From: Flavimaribacter sediminis
GTDB lineage: Bacteria > Pseudomonadota > Alphaproteobacteria > Rhizobiales > Rhizobiaceae
Assembly (NCBI RefSeq): GCF_019492055.1
Contig: NZ_JAICBX010000002.1
Location: forward strand, 1,240,001 to 1,304,000
Length of the DNA: 64,000 nt
Direction: 5' to 3'
A model generated the notes under the pieces. The model did not search any database. It was not told where the DNA came from and worked only from the letters and a program-made list of their open reading frames with translations. Below are positions 29,020 through 39,072 of the stretch, piece by piece. Made by a program: the position numbers and the translations under genes. The first letter of the stretch is position 1. Each line of letters begins with the position of its first letter.

Positions 29020-30045
29020 GTGGATGAATCCCGCAAAGTGCTCAGGGTTCTGAACGGAGAGACGGTGTTTCCGCCTCCTGTATGGCTGATGCGTCAGGCC
29101 GGCAGATATCTTCCGGAGTACAGGCAGGTTCGGAAGCAAGCCAAAGGCTTTCTTCATCTGTGTTACACACCGGAACTGGCTGTCGAAGTGACGATGCAAC
29201 CCATTAGTCGTTTCGGGTTTGATGCGGCGATCCTGTTTTCCGACATACTCGTTATTCCAGACGCACTGGATCGCAATGTGCGCTTTGAAGAGGGTCGGGG
29301 ACCTTTGATGACGCCGATAGACGCTGAAGGCGTCGCCAGACTTGATGGCTCCGGATTTCTCGACCATCTGGCGCCGGTTATGGAAACTGTCAGCCGTTTG
29401 CGTTCTGATTTGCCGGATGAAACGACGCTGCTGGGTTTTTGTGGCGCTCCCTGGACGGTTGCGACCTATATGATCGCCGGGCACGGCACGCCGGATCAGG
29501 CGCCGGCGCGGCGCTTCGCCTATGAGCATCCGGAAGCTTTCGATGCGCTGATCGATCTTCTCGCTGATCTGTCGGCTGATTATCTTTGCGCGCAGATTGA
29601 AGCGGGCGCCGACGCCGTGCAGATCTTCGATTCCTGGGCGGGCGTTCTGGGAGAGGTTGAATTCGAGCGGTATTGCGCAGCGCCAGTCGCAAAGATCATT
29701 CGCCGCGTTCGTGAAAGACATGCACAGGCGAAAATTATCGCTTTCGCAAAAGGCGCTGGTCTGTTGCTCGAAAATTATCGACGTCGCGTCGGATCGGACG
29801 CCGTCGGTCTGGACTGGACCGTGCCCCTTTCTTTTGCAAAGAAGCTGCAGGTGGAGGGAGCAGTCCAGGGCAATCTGGATCCGGTGCGTGTCGTCGCAGG
29901 CGGAAAAGCGCTGGATGAAGGCGTGGACAAGATCCTTTCAGAACTTGGAGAGGGTCCGCTGATCTTCAATCTTGGCCATGGGATAACGCCGGACGCCGAT
30001 CCCGCCCATGTTTCGCAGCTGGTGAAGCGCATTCGCAATGCGTGA
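29020..30045 (+). CDS. hemE: Uroporphyrinogen decarboxylase, GTG start
   Basis: Decarboxylates uroporphyrinogen III to coproporphyrinogen III in haem synthesis. 341 residues from GTG 29020, which has AGGA 6 nt upstream. A TTG six codons earlier (29002) would start inside that ribosome site. [13 protein letters not shown] (23-35) carries the conserved substrate-binding arginines; FCGAPWT and NLGHGI are further family blocks. First gene on the right side of the putative origin. Confidence 0.96.
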   Translation: MDESRKVLRVLNGETVFPPPVWLMRQAGRYLPEYRQVRKQAKGFLHLCYTPELAVEVTMQPISRFGFDAAILFSDILVIPDALDRNVRFEEGRGPLMTPIDAEGVARLDGSGFLDHLAPVMETVSRLRSDLPDETTLLGFCGAPWTVATYMIAGHGTPDQAPARRFAYEHPEAFDALIDLLADLSADYLCAQIEAGADAVQIFDSWAGVLGEVEFERYCAAPVAKIIRRVRERHAQAKIIAFAKGAGLLLENYRRRVGSDAVGLDWTVPLSFAKKLQVEGAVQGNLDPVRVVAGGKALDEGVDKILSELGEGPLIFNLGHGITPDADPAHVSQLVKRIRNA

Positions 30046-30083
30046 GTTCGATTTCGGCGCATAAGCGGTAGAGGCGCAAATCC

Positions 30084-30611
30084 ATGAGCGAAGTAAAAGA
30101 TGGCGAGAAAGCCTCCATTCGGGCGCGTGTAGCGATTGCTTGCCTCATAGTGGTCGTCGCCGGGCTGATGATCTGGAACCCGCCTGAGCTCTTTCTATGG
30201 ATCAAGGCGGTTCACGTCATCGCAGTAATCTCCTGGATGGCCGGGCTCGTCTATTTGCCGCGCCTGTTCGTCTATCACTCTGAAAGTGAACCGGGTTCGG
30301 ATAAATCGGAAACCTTCAAGGTGATGGAGGACCGTCTGTTCCGGATCATCATGCGCCCGGCCATGGTGATTTCCTGGGCGCTTGGACTTTGGCTCGCCTG
30401 GCAAGGTTTCGGTTTTGTCGGTTGGTGGCTGTGGTTGAAAATAGCCGCGGTCTTTGCGCTTACCGGCGCCCATGAATATTTTGGCGCTGCGCTGAAAGCG
30501 TTTGCAACGGATCGAAGAGAAAAGACGGCGCGTTACTGGCGCATGATGAACGAAGTTCCTACATTGTTGATGATCTTTATCGTCATCATGGTGATCGTGA
30601 AACCCTTTTGA
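30084..30611 (+). CDS. hemJ: Protoporphyrinogen oxidase HemJ
   Basis: 175-residue membrane protein with about four hydrophobic segments (roughly 16-32, 36-60, 92-108, 112-128, plus a C-terminal one). WIKAVHVIAVISWMAGLVYLP is the HemJ signature and includes the conserved His. It oxidises protoporphyrinogen IX before iron insertion. It follows hemE after 38 nt, so two haem steps are cotranscribed. Confidence 0.94.
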   Translation: MSEVKDGEKASIRARVAIACLIVVVAGLMIWNPPELFLWIKAVHVIAVISWMAGLVYLPRLFVYHSESEPGSDKSETFKVMEDRLFRIIMRPAMVISWALGLWLAWQGFGFVGWWLWLKIAAVFALTGAHEYFGAALKAFATDRREKTARYWRMMNEVPTLLMIFIVIMVIVKPF

Positions 30612-30663
30612 GGGCTTGCCGTTTACCCTAAAATATGCGAGAGGCGATGGAGAAAAGGCTGAA

Positions 30664-30786
30664 ATGCGTGTTTCACGTGAATCGCCTGGACCCAATTTCC
30701 CCCCACTTGGCATGCCGGCCAGCATTGACTGCTGTCGCGGAAAGCAATCCGAAACATCCGTTTTCACATGCCACCCAACGACATGA
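30664..30786 (+). CDS. Possible 40-codon leader ORF upstream of rho
   Basis: ATG at 30664 with AAGG 5 nt upstream opens a 40-codon frame starting MRVSRESPGPNF and stopping at 30784-30786, 12 nt before the rho ATG. The parS-like site (30669-30684) lies inside it and encodes VSRES. Escherichia/Salmonella rho has a short leader ORF (rhoL) linked to rho autoregulation, so a leader role is conceivable. The frame may also be chance; I recognise no family. Confidence 0.35.
   Translation: MRVSRESPGPNFPPLGMPASIDCCRGKQSETSVFTCHPTT
30669..30684. promoter_or_regulatory. parS-like site 1 (upstream of rho)
   Basis: TGTTTCACGTGAATCG matches the ParB-binding palindrome TGTTTCACGTGAAACA at 14 of 16 positions, differing only in the right edge. 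It would be a weaker ParB nucleation site, about 1.7 kb from the origin. Confidence 0.75.
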
Positions 30787-30798
30787 TCGTGGAACCCC

Positions 30799-32064
30799 AT
30801 GCAAGAAATGAAGCTTCAAGAGCTCAAGAACAAGAACCCGACCGAACTCCTGGAATTCGCCGACGGGCTGGAAGTCGAGAATTCAAGCACGATGCGCAAG
30901 CAGGAGCTGATGTTCGCGATCCTGAAAAAGCTAGCATCGCAGGATATCGAAATCATCGGCGAAGGCGTCGTCGAAATATTGCAGGACGGCTTCGGCTTCC
31001 TCAGATCGGCCAACGCCAACTATCTGCCTGGTCCTGACGATATCTACATTTCCCCGTCGCAGATACGTCGTTTCTCCCTGAAGACCGGCGACACGGTGGA
31101 GGGCCCGATTCGTGGTCCAAAGGAAGGCGAACGCTATTTCGCGCTCCTCAAGGTCAATACGATCAATTTCGAAGACCCTGAGAAAATTCGCCACAAGACC
31201 CACTTCGACAATCTGACGCCGCTTTATCCCGATGAGCGGTTCAAGATGGAGCATGACGATCCGACAAGAAAGGATCTTTCGGCGCGTGTGATTGATCTCA
31301 TCGCGCCGCTCGGCAAGGGACAGCGCGGTTTGATTGTGGCGCCTCCCAGGACCGGTAAGACGGTGCTGCTCCAGAATATCGCCCACTCGATCACCGCAAA
31401 TCATCCGGAATGCTACCTGATCGTTCTTCTCATCGACGAACGTCCGGAAGAAGTGACGGACATGCAGCGTTCGGTCAACGGCGAGGTGGTTTCCTCGACC
31501 TTTGACGAACCGGCCGCCCGCCACGTTCAGGTTGCAGAAATGGTCATAGAAAAAGCCAAGCGCCTCGTGGAGCATGGCCGTGACGTCGTTATACTGCTGG
31601 ATTCGATCACCCGCCTCGGTCGCGCCTACAACACGGTTGTTCCCTCATCGGGCAAGGTGCTGACCGGTGGTGTCGACGCTAACGCGTTGCAGCGGCCGAA
31701 GCGTTTCTTTGGCGCCGCCCGTAACATCGAAGAGGGTGGCTCTCTGACGATCATCGCCACGGCGCTCATCGATACGGGCAGCCGCATGGACGAAGTCATC
31801 TTCGAAGAGTTCAAGGGAACGGGCAACTCTGAAATCGTGCTCGACCGCAAGGTTGCGGACAAGCGTATCTTCCCGGCCATGGACATCCTCAAATCGGGCA
31901 CGCGCAAGGAAGACCTGCTGGTTCCAAAGCAAGACCTGCAGAAGATATTCGTTCTGCGTCGTATTCTTGCGCCGATGGGAACCACGGACGCAATCGAATT
32001 CCTGATCGACAAACTCAAGCAGACGAAGAACAACGGCGATTTCTTCGACTCAATGAACACCTGA
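30799..32064 (+). CDS. rho: Transcription termination factor Rho
   Basis: 421-residue hexameric RNA helicase. An N-terminal helical and cold-shock-like RNA-binding region (about 1-125; [17 protein letters not shown]) precedes the ATPase core with P-loop APPRTGKT (181-188). [20 protein letters not shown] is the Q/R-loop region. Its 3' end overlaps the convergent DUF255 gene by 15 bp. The ribosome site (GGAA) is weak, in keeping with coupling to or control by the leader. Confidence 0.97.
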   Translation: MQEMKLQELKNKNPTELLEFADGLEVENSSTMRKQELMFAILKKLASQDIEIIGEGVVEILQDGFGFLRSANANYLPGPDDIYISPSQIRRFSLKTGDTVEGPIRGPKEGERYFALLKVNTINFEDPEKIRHKTHFDNLTPLYPDERFKMEHDDPTRKDLSARVIDLIAPLGKGQRGLIVAPPRTGKTVLLQNIAHSITANHPECYLIVLLIDERPEEVTDMQRSVNGEVVSSTFDEPAARHVQVAEMVIEKAKRLVEHGRDVVILLDSITRLGRAYNTVVPSSGKVLTGGVDANALQRPKRFFGAARNIEEGGSLTIIATALIDTGSRMDEVIFEEFKGTGNSEIVLDRKVADKRIFPAMDILKSGTRKEDLLVPKQDLQKIFVLRRILAPMGTTDAIEFLIDKLKQTKNNGDFFDSMNT

Positions 32065-34077
32065 CGATTCTGGCGGCGAGAGCAGCGCCGCCAGTTCCTC
32101 AACTGTCTCGACTGGAGGCAGGCAAACAGCGCCTTTGCACAAATAGGCCCGGCCCGATCCTTCGCCGGATTCATAAACAGCGTCCGCGGGCAAAAATTCC
32201 TGTGCGTCCGTTTCATCCATTAGGGTGATATCCATTCGGGAAGGATCTGGCTGGCCGATTATCAAATCGACTATTTGTTTAGTCGGATTCAAGACGATCA
32301 GTTTTCTGGGTTCTAGCGCCGTTGCTATAGCGTTAACGATACCACTGGCGGCGAGCGGCGTTGTCCTTACGCGTCCCCAACTGGCTGCTGCGCTGTACGT
32401 GGTCCGGAGCGTCAGTTCGGGGTCGTTTGTTAGGCAGGCCAGACGCGCCAGCCCTTCAATGATCTGCGCGCTGGCGGACGGCATGGCGTCGTCGTGTTCA
32501 TGACGCGCCCTCAGCAGGATGTCGTTGCAATCGCTGGCGGAATAGAAATAACCCCCCTCTCCATCGCTGTACCACTCTTCGAGTATATCGGCCCATCGTC
32601 GAGCGTCTTCGATATAGCGGCCTTTGTTGGTGCAGAGATAAAGGCTTGTCGCTGCGTTGATCATGGCACCGTAATCCGACGCTAAAGCTGGCCAGGTCAT
32701 CGCGCTTTCCCGCCAGGCGTGGGCGAGGCGTCCGTCGTTGTCACTCATTGATTCGGAAACGAAATCATATGCGTTTTCAGCCAGACGCAGATATCGGGCG
32801 TCCGACAGAGTTCGAGATGCTTCAGCCAGCGCCCGAATTACCAATCCGTTCCAGTCCGCGAGAACCTTGTCGTCGCGTTCCGGCCGGACCCTTTCTTCGC
32901 GGGCCTGGAAAAGTTTTTTTCGCGCGAAAGATAGCCGAAGTATCTCCTCTGTAGTCGGAGCCTCGGCGTCCGGCTTCAGATTGGGAATATTCTTACCTTC
33001 CCAGTTCCCGGCGGTCGTAATGTCGTAGCGGTCGCAAAACAGGTCGGTGTCTGTTCCGAGAACTGTATCCACTTCCTCTTTTCTCCAGACATAGTATCGG
33101 CCTTCCTCGCCCTCGCTGTCAGCGTCGAGGCTGGAAGAAAAACCGCCGTTCGGTAGCAGCATCTCGCGTTCAAGCCAATCGACGGTTTCCTCGATTCGGC
33201 TGCGAAACAGATCCTCTTCAGTTTGTGCATAAGCCCAAATCAAGCTGCGGATAAGTTGTGCATTATCATAGAGCATTTTTTCGAAATGCGGTACGAGCCA
33301 CGCATTGTCGACGGCATAGCGAGAAAGGCCGCCTCCTATATGGTCGTAAATGCCTCCATTGATCATGGCTTTTATCCAATGGAGGGCGGCGTCTCGAGAA
33401 GCTGTGGCGCCGTTGGTTCTCCAGTTGCGCCATAATGTCTCCAGCATTGTGGCGTTGGGGAATTTGGGAGACTGGCCGATACCACCGTGGCGGGCGTCGT
33501 AAATGGACAATATCCCCTTCGACTGATTGGCCAACACTTCTCTGTCGGGAGATTCGGGCGATGTACTTGCTGAAAACTGTTGTTTGAGATGCTTGCCGAT
33601 CGCTTCGGCATTGCGTTCAATCTTGTCGGGATCATTGCGATAGAGTTCTGAAATGGTCTTGAGCACAGTCACAAATCCCGGGCGACCGAAGTTCGCTGTT
33701 TTTGGAAAGTATGTGCCACCCCAGAATGGCTCGCCCTTGCTGTTCAGAAACATCGTCAAAGGCCAGCCGCCTTGCTCTCCAGTCGCTTGCAGGGCCGCCA
33801 TATAGATCTGATCAATATCGCTGCGTTCTTCCCGATCAACCTTGATATTGACGAAGAGTTCATTCATCACTGCTGCTGTTTCGTCATCCTCGAAGCTCTC
33901 ATGCGCCATGACATGGCACCAGTGGCAAGCGGCGTATCCAATGGATAAAAGAATTGGTTTCCCTGATTTCTCTGCCTCCTCCAAAGCTTCTGCGCCCCAC
34001 ATCTGCCAGTGAACAGGGTTGTCGCTGTGCTGACGCAAATAGGGACTTGCGGATTGGTGTAGGACGTTCTTTAACAT
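32050..34077 (-). CDS. Thioredoxin-domain protein of the YyaL/DUF255 family
   Basis: 675 residues from ATG 34077 (GGAG 5 nt upstream); in-frame codons up to 34164 are rejected. The N-terminal thioredoxin-like domain has [15 protein letters not shown] with Cys51 and Cys54; the rest is an (alpha/alpha)6-barrel-like region (DGLSRYAVD-type repeats such as [17 protein letters not shown]). Related to spermatogenesis-associated protein 20. Function unknown, perhaps redox-linked. Its codons look more AT-rich than most of the window. Divergent from mnmE with only 29 nt between start codons. Confidence 0.92.
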   Translation of the reverse strand: MLKNVLHQSASPYLRQHSDNPVHWQMWGAEALEEAEKSGKPILLSIGYAACHWCHVMAHESFEDDETAAVMNELFVNIKVDREERSDIDQIYMAALQATGEQGGWPLTMFLNSKGEPFWGGTYFPKTANFGRPGFVTVLKTISELYRNDPDKIERNAEAIGKHLKQQFSASTSPESPDREVLANQSKGILSIYDARHGGIGQSPKFPNATMLETLWRNWRTNGATASRDAALHWIKAMINGGIYDHIGGGLSRYAVDNAWLVPHFEKMLYDNAQLIRSLIWAYAQTEEDLFRSRIEETVDWLEREMLLPNGGFSSSLDADSEGEEGRYYVWRKEEVDTVLGTDTDLFCDRYDITTAGNWEGKNIPNLKPDAEAPTTEEILRLSFARKKLFQAREERVRPERDDKVLADWNGLVIRALAEASRTLSDARYLRLAENAYDFVSESMSDNDGRLAHAWRESAMTWPALASDYGAMINAATSLYLCTNKGRYIEDARRWADILEEWYSDGEGGYFYSASDCNDILLRARHEHDDAMPSASAQIIEGLARLACLTNDPELTLRTTYSAAASWGRVRTTPLAASGIVNAIATALEPRKLIVLNPTKQIVDLIIGQPDPSRMDITLMDETDAQEFLPADAVYESGEGSGRAYLCKGAVCLPPVETVEELAALLSPPESSGVH

Positions 34078-34106
34078 CACGGCTCCGAATACTGGCTTGA
34101 TGGTCA

Positions 34107-35432
34107 ATGACGGCTCCTGACTATAGAGATACGATTTTTGCCTTGTCGAGTGGTCCGCCGCCATCCGGGGTGGCCGTTATTCGAATATCCGGCCCGGACG
34201 TCCGATTCGCTCTCGAAACAATGACCGGCGCAGCGCCCGACGCACGCCGCGCCGTCCTTGCAAATATTTGTGATCGTAGTGGCAAGATTATTGATCGCGG
34301 ACTTATTATATATTTTCCCGGCCCGCATTCCTTTACCGGGGAAGATTGTGCGGAGTTTCAAATCCACGGCGGAATGGCTGTCATTAGCTCAATGCTAGCG
34401 GCCCTGTCTGCTTTGCCAGGATTACGCAGTGCTGAGCCGGGAGAATTCTCCCGTAGGGCATTTGATAACGGGAAAATGGATCTCACAGCAGTTGAGGGTC
34501 TTGCGGATCTTATTGCCGCCGAGACGGAAGCGCAGCGAAAAATGGCGCTTGAGCAGTCAACGGGTTCGCTCCTGGAAATCTATCGCCGCTGGCGCAACGA
34601 ACTTATTCGCATACGCGCAATGATCGAGGCGGATTTCGATTTCTCCGATGAAGAAGATGTGCCTGGCTCTGTTGTGCAATCGATTTGGACCAATGTCAGT
34701 GCTTTGAGAGACGAAATCGGGCGTCATCTCGAAGACGCCCGAGCCGGCGAGATTATTCGTAGCGGATACCGTGTGGCGATTGTCGGCGCACCGAACGCTG
34801 GTAAGTCGAGTCTGCTTAACGCGCTAACGAAAAGGGACGTCGCCATCGTGTCGGACGAAGCCGGGACGACGAGGGATGTTTTGGAGGTGCGCCTGGATCT
34901 CAATGGATATAGCGTCATTCTATTCGATACTGCTGGAATACGTGAAGGTGCTGGCGCGGTCGAGGAAGAAGGTATTCGCAGGGCCAAGGCGACCGCTGCA
35001 TCCGCGGATCTCGTCCTCGAACTCAGAGAACCCGGCGCAGAAAAACAGTTGGTTGATATCGAACCAGATCGCCATCTCCTGGTCGCTTCCAAATCTGATT
35101 TGGGAAATGGAGGAGCAGCCTATGGCTATGATTGTGAAGTATCAGTGCGAACGGATCACGGCCTCGATGCGCTTATAAACCTACTGGCTGTACGCGTCTC
35201 ATCATCAACAGCGTCTACATCGCCGCTGTTGCCGAACCGTCAGCGCCACAGAGAATATCTGCAAAGATGCCTTTATGCTTTGGATGAGGCGCTCATTTAT
35301 CTGGAAACGCCGTTAGAAATGCGGGCTGAGTTATTGAGAAATGCCGGGGACATGATAGGGCGTTTGACCGGGGCAATCGATACGGAAGACCTTCTCGATG
35401 TAATTTTCTCGGAGTTTTGCATCGGCAAATAA
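34107..35432 (+). CDS. mnmE: tRNA modification GTPase MnmE
   Basis: Works with MnmG to place a carboxymethylaminomethyl group on U34 of certain tRNAs. 441 residues: N-terminal tetrahydrofolate-binding domain (to about 120), helical domain, and an inserted G domain with G1 GAPNAGKS (227-234) and DTAG. The C-terminus is CIGK (438-441), the conserved catalytic tail. No terminator before mnmG; the 166-nt gap carries two parS sites. Confidence 0.96.
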   Translation: MTAPDYRDTIFALSSGPPPSGVAVIRISGPDVRFALETMTGAAPDARRAVLANICDRSGKIIDRGLIIYFPGPHSFTGEDCAEFQIHGGMAVISSMLAALSALPGLRSAEPGEFSRRAFDNGKMDLTAVEGLADLIAAETEAQRKMALEQSTGSLLEIYRRWRNELIRIRAMIEADFDFSDEEDVPGSVVQSIWTNVSALRDEIGRHLEDARAGEIIRSGYRVAIVGAPNAGKSSLLNALTKRDVAIVSDEAGTTRDVLEVRLDLNGYSVILFDTAGIREGAGAVEEEGIRRAKATAASADLVLELREPGAEKQLVDIEPDRHLLVASKSDLGNGGAAYGYDCEVSVRTDHGLDALINLLAVRVSSSTASTSPLLPNRQRHREYLQRCLYALDEALIYLETPLEMRAELLRNAGDMIGRLTGAIDTEDLLDVIFSEFCIGK

Positions 35433-35499
35433 GTGTCGGTTGGGTAATGACTTGCATCGCATTCACTCTTATATACGGTCCGTTCCAGACATAAACGAG

Positions 35500-35515
35500 T
35501 GACTCACGTGAAACA
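35500..35515. promoter_or_regulatory. parS-like site 2 (mnmE-mnmG gap)
   Basis: TGACTCACGTGAAACA matches 14 of 16 positions of the parS consensus; the right half is perfect and the left half has two changes. It lies 45 bp from site 3, centre to centre. Confidence 0.78.
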
Positions 35516-35544
35516 TCAGTTTGTCACGGCCAGAGCGTCGTTAC

Positions 35545-35560
35545 AGTTTCACGTGAAACA
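35545..35560. promoter_or_regulatory. parS site 3 (mnmE-mnmG gap)
   Basis: AGTTTCACGTGAAACA matches 15 of 16 positions; the inner 14-bp palindrome GTTTCACGTGAAAC is perfect. A strong ParB nucleation candidate, 39 nt before the mnmG start. Confidence 0.9.
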
Positions 35561-35598
35561 CATAGGCGCAATGATCAGGGGCGCGGTGATCAGGACCA

Positions 35599-37482
35599 AT
35601 GAACATGAACTATGATGTTGTGGTAATCGGCGGAGGCCATGCTGGCTGCGAAGCCGCGGCGGCAGCTGCGCGATCAGGTGCGTCAACTGCGCTTGTAACC
35701 CTGAATCGCGACACGATAGGCGTTATGTCTTGCAATCCGGCCATTGGTGGTCTGGGCAAAGGGCATCTGGTGCGCGAGATTGACGCACTGGACGGTTTAA
35801 TGGGTGTAGTGGCGGATGCCGCTGGTATCCAGTTTCGATTGCTCAACCGTAGCAAAGGGCCGGCGGTACGCGGTCCACGAACCCAAGCCGACAGAAAACT
35901 GTATCGCCAGTCCATGCAGACCATTCTTGCCGACTACGCAAATCTCGACGTAGTCGAAGGCGAAGCTTTCAACATTACGATGGAAAGTAATCGCGTGCGT
36001 TCGGTTGTCCTCGCAGATGGCCGCATTCTTTTATGCGGCGCTGTGGTTCTGACAACGGGAACTTTTCTGCGGGGACTTATTCATATTGGGGAGAAACAAT
36101 TCCCGGCGGGACGCATGGGTGAAAAGCAGACAACCGGATTGGCGGATACGCTACTAAATGCAGGATTTCACCTCGGTCGCCTCAAGACCGGCACGCCGGC
36201 GAGGCTTGACAGTTCAACGATCGACTGGGCGTCCGTTGGACGGCAATCGGCGGATGAAAAGCCGACGCCGTTTTCTTTCATGACAGATACAATCATTAAC
36301 CCGCAAATCGATTGCGGGGTGACGCACACGACAGCCCGGACCCACCAGATTATTTCAGAAAATCTTGGTCGGTCGGCGATGTACTCCGGTCGAATAGAAA
36401 GCAAGGGTCCGCGATACTGTCCGTCCATTGAAGACAAGGTCGTTCGCTTCGCGGATCGTGAATCACACCAGATCTTTCTTGAGCCGGAGGGGCTGGATGA
36501 CAATACCGTATACCCGAATGGAATTTCGACGTCTTTGCCCGAGGATGTTCAGGATGAGTTTATCAGGTTGATCCCGGGTCTCGAAAAGGTTGCGATCAAG
36601 CAACCCGGATACGCGATCGAGTATGATCATATTGACCCACGGGAGCTCAAGACAACGCTAGAGACCAAACGCGTTTCTGGTCTTTTCCTGGCTGGTCAAA
36701 TAAACGGTACGACCGGTTACGAAGAAGCAGCCGCGCAAGGGCTTGTCGCTGGATTGAACGCAGCACTACTCTGTTCCGATTCGGATCCGCAACATTTCAG
36801 TCGGACGGATTCTTATATCGGTGTCATGATTGATGATCTGACCAGTCGCGGCGTTACCGAACCCTACCGTATGTTTACCTCCAGGGCGGAGTATCGTCTG
36901 TCGTTGCGGGCGGACAATGCTGATCTCCGGCTTACACCTCTTGGAATATCCCTCGGACTGGTGAAATCCGAGCGGCAACGTAAATTTTCGAATTGGAGCA
37001 ATAGTTTGTCCGAGCTCCGCGCCAGACTGCAATCTTTGTCGCTCACGCCTGTGGAGGCCAAAACGGCCGGTTTGAATGTCAATCAAGATGGCGTGCGGCG
37101 GAGCGCCTATCAGTTGTTGACCTATGCGGATATTGATTTTGCGCGGCTATCCCAGATCTGGCCGGAATTGAACGGCGTTGATACGGATCTTACCGAGCCG
37201 TTGGAGATAGAGGCCATGTATTCAGTCTATCTCGAGCGCCAAAGCCGCGATATTTTCTCCCACAGGCGAGAGGAACTACGCAGCATACCGGACAATTTCG
37301 ATTATTCTGGTCTTCCCGGTTTGTCCGGAGAGTTAAAGCAGAAGCTGGCGTTGGCCCGTCCCAAGTCTATAGCCCACGCAGCAAGGCTTGAGGGTATGAC
37401 GCCTGCGGCGATTACTATACTGCTTTCCCGACTGCGTACGCAGGAACAGATTAGTATTCTCGATGACCGCGCGGTTAGTTAG
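35599..37482 (+). CDS. mnmG: tRNA uridine-5-carboxymethylaminomethyl modification enzyme MnmG
   Basis: FAD partner of MnmE (GidA). 627 residues. The FAD-binding [10 protein letters not shown] is at 11-20, and the conserved cysteine-bearing [22 protein letters not shown] and [13 protein letters not shown] blocks follow; the C-terminal MnmE-binding helical domain is complete. ATG 35599 and the ATG two codons later both fit the AGG upstream. rsmG follows after 45 nt. Confidence 0.96.
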   Translation: MNMNYDVVVIGGGHAGCEAAAAAARSGASTALVTLNRDTIGVMSCNPAIGGLGKGHLVREIDALDGLMGVVADAAGIQFRLLNRSKGPAVRGPRTQADRKLYRQSMQTILADYANLDVVEGEAFNITMESNRVRSVVLADGRILLCGAVVLTTGTFLRGLIHIGEKQFPAGRMGEKQTTGLADTLLNAGFHLGRLKTGTPARLDSSTIDWASVGRQSADEKPTPFSFMTDTIINPQIDCGVTHTTARTHQIISENLGRSAMYSGRIESKGPRYCPSIEDKVVRFADRESHQIFLEPEGLDDNTVYPNGISTSLPEDVQDEFIRLIPGLEKVAIKQPGYAIEYDHIDPRELKTTLETKRVSGLFLAGQINGTTGYEEAAAQGLVAGLNAALLCSDSDPQHFSRTDSYIGVMIDDLTSRGVTEPYRMFTSRAEYRLSLRADNADLRLTPLGISLGLVKSERQRKFSNWSNSLSELRARLQSLSLTPVEAKTAGLNVNQDGVRRSAYQLLTYADIDFARLSQIWPELNGVDTDLTEPLEIEAMYSVYLERQSRDIFSHRREELRSIPDNFDYSGLPGLSGELKQKLALARPKSIAHAARLEGMTPAAITILLSRLRTQEQISILDDRAVS

Positions 37483-37527
37483 TTTGTTCATTGAAATTGA
37501 TGCGTGTTTTGCCTTTTGGTTCTTTGT

Positions 37528-38157
37528 ATGAGAGATCAATCAGACATAGAGAAGATTTTACCTGTTTCACGTGAAACAATGGACCGTCTGACGGAATTCG
37601 TCGCCTTGTTTCAGAAATGGTCGACTGCAATCAATCTGGCGGCGCCATCAACGCTTCCTGACATATGGCGTCGCCATGTCGCAGACAGCGTGCAGCTCTA
37701 TGCTTTGAATCCCGGTCCACTGAAGTGGCTGGATCTGGGCAGCGGCGGCGGATTTCCGGGAATTATTACTGCAATTCTCCTGAGAGAAGCAGGCGGCGGC
37801 TTGATCGATCTGGTGGAAAGTAATCACAAGAAGGCGGCGTTTCTGCGTCAGGCGCTTTCACTAACAGGTTCGCCCGGCAAAGTTCATGCCGTAAGAATAG
37901 AGGCCCTTACCGGGAATTTCTCGGAATATGACGCCATTTCCGCCCGCGCTCTGGCCAGTCTGAACGATCTGCTGGGCCACACGGCGCCCTGGCTGACTAA
38001 TAAAACAATCGGATGGTTTCATAAAGGCCGGGATTACCGTCGCGAGATTGACGAAGCCCGTAGAAGCTGGACCTTCGATCTGGTAGAACATCAAAGTCAG
38101 ATCGATGCGGATTCTGTGATACTGCAGGTGAGCAACGTTCGCCCGATCAAGCTGTAA
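37528..38157 (+). CDS. rsmG: 16S rRNA (guanine527-N7)-methyltransferase RsmG
   Basis: 209 residues. The SAM-binding motif LDLGSGGGFPGI is at about 68-79; HVADSVQL is the other family mark. It methylates G527 of 16S rRNA. Codons 12-17 (PVSRET) contain a perfect parS palindrome, so this reading frame also carries a centromere site. ATG 37528 is preferred to the GTG at 37504, which lies in the spacer. It lies 23 nt before parA. Confidence 0.95.
   Translation: MRDQSDIEKILPVSRETMDRLTEFVALFQKWSTAINLAAPSTLPDIWRRHVADSVQLYALNPGPLKWLDLGSGGGFPGIITAILLREAGGGLIDLVESNHKKAAFLRQALSLTGSPGKVHAVRIEALTGNFSEYDAISARALASLNDLLGHTAPWLTNKTIGWFHKGRDYRREIDEARRSWTFDLVEHQSQIDADSVILQVSNVRPIKL
37563..37578. promoter_or_regulatory. 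parS site 4, perfect, inside rsmG
   Basis: TGTTTCACGTGAAACA is identical to the consensus at 16 of 16 positions. It lies within the early codons of rsmG, about 600 bp before parA, and is the best centromere site of the window. Confidence 0.96.
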
Positions 38158-38180
38158 ATCCAGTCATCAGGGTAACACAA

Positions 38181-39011
38181 ATGAGTTCTATGACAGATTA
38201 CCACGGGATCATGTCGATGTTGGGCGAACGCAATAGAATCATCACCGTAGCCAATCAGAAAGGCGGCGTTGGAAAGACAACCACCGCAATAAATCTGGCC
38301 ACGGCCCTGGCTGCAATCGGCAAGAAGGTTCTCATTGTCGATCTCGATCCGCAGGGCAATGCCAGCACAGGCCTTGGTATCGAAAAACAGGACAGAACAG
38401 TTTCCTCGTATGACCTGTTGATCGGATCTGCGCGGATAGAGCGGGCCTGTATGGAAACGGATGTTCCGAACCTCTTCATCGTGCCTTCCACCATGGACCT
38501 GCTCGGCGTTGAAATGGAGATTGCCGGAGAACGCAATCGCGCCTTCCGGCTCAAGGAATCCCTGGCTGAGTTTTTTGCGCAAAAGTTCGATTATGTGCTT
38601 ATCGATTGCCCGCCATCACTCAATCTGCTGACGATCAACGCCATGGCGGCCGCTCATTCGGTGCTTGTGCCGCTGCAATGCGAATTTTTCGCGCTGGAAG
38701 GGCTTTCCCAACTGCTGGATACGGTCCGGCAGGTGCGGGAAACTCTCAACCCGGATCTGGATATCCAGGGCGTCGTCATGACGATGTATGATTCGCGCAA
38801 CAACCTCGCCAATCAGGTGGTGGATGATGTGCGGTCCTATCTGGGCGACAAGGTCTACCGAACCTTGATACCCCGCAATGTGCGGGTCTCGGAGGCGCCG
38901 TCTTATGGAAAGCCGGCAATACTTTACGATCTGAACTGTTCGGGAAGTCAGGCTTATCTGAGGCTGGCGTCAGAAGTCATCCAGCGAGAAAAGGAACGGC
39001 AGGCCGCATAA
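38181..39011 (+). CDS. parA: Chromosome-partitioning ATPase ParA
   Basis: 276 residues. The deviant Walker A motif KGGVGKT is at 27-33 with the signature lysine, followed by IVDLDPQGNAS and IDCPPSLNLLT. It forms ATP-bound dimers on DNA that pull ParB-parS complexes. The short N-terminal extension before the P-loop is usual for alphaproteobacterial ParA. A second ATG (codon 4) is possible. parB follows after 61 nt. Confidence 0.97.
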   Translation: MSSMTDYHGIMSMLGERNRIITVANQKGGVGKTTTAINLATALAAIGKKVLIVDLDPQGNASTGLGIEKQDRTVSSYDLLIGSARIERACMETDVPNLFIVPSTMDLLGVEMEIAGERNRAFRLKESLAEFFAQKFDYVLIDCPPSLNLLTINAMAAAHSVLVPLQCEFFALEGLSQLLDTVRQVRETLNPDLDIQGVVMTMYDSRNNLANQVVDDVRSYLGDKVYRTLIPRNVRVSEAPSYGKPAILYDLNCSGSQAYLRLASEVIQREKERQAA

Positions 39012-39072
39012 TTCGGCTTTTGTCGTGTAACTTGCTGATTCTTATAAGTTTAATCAACATATCCAGACCATT

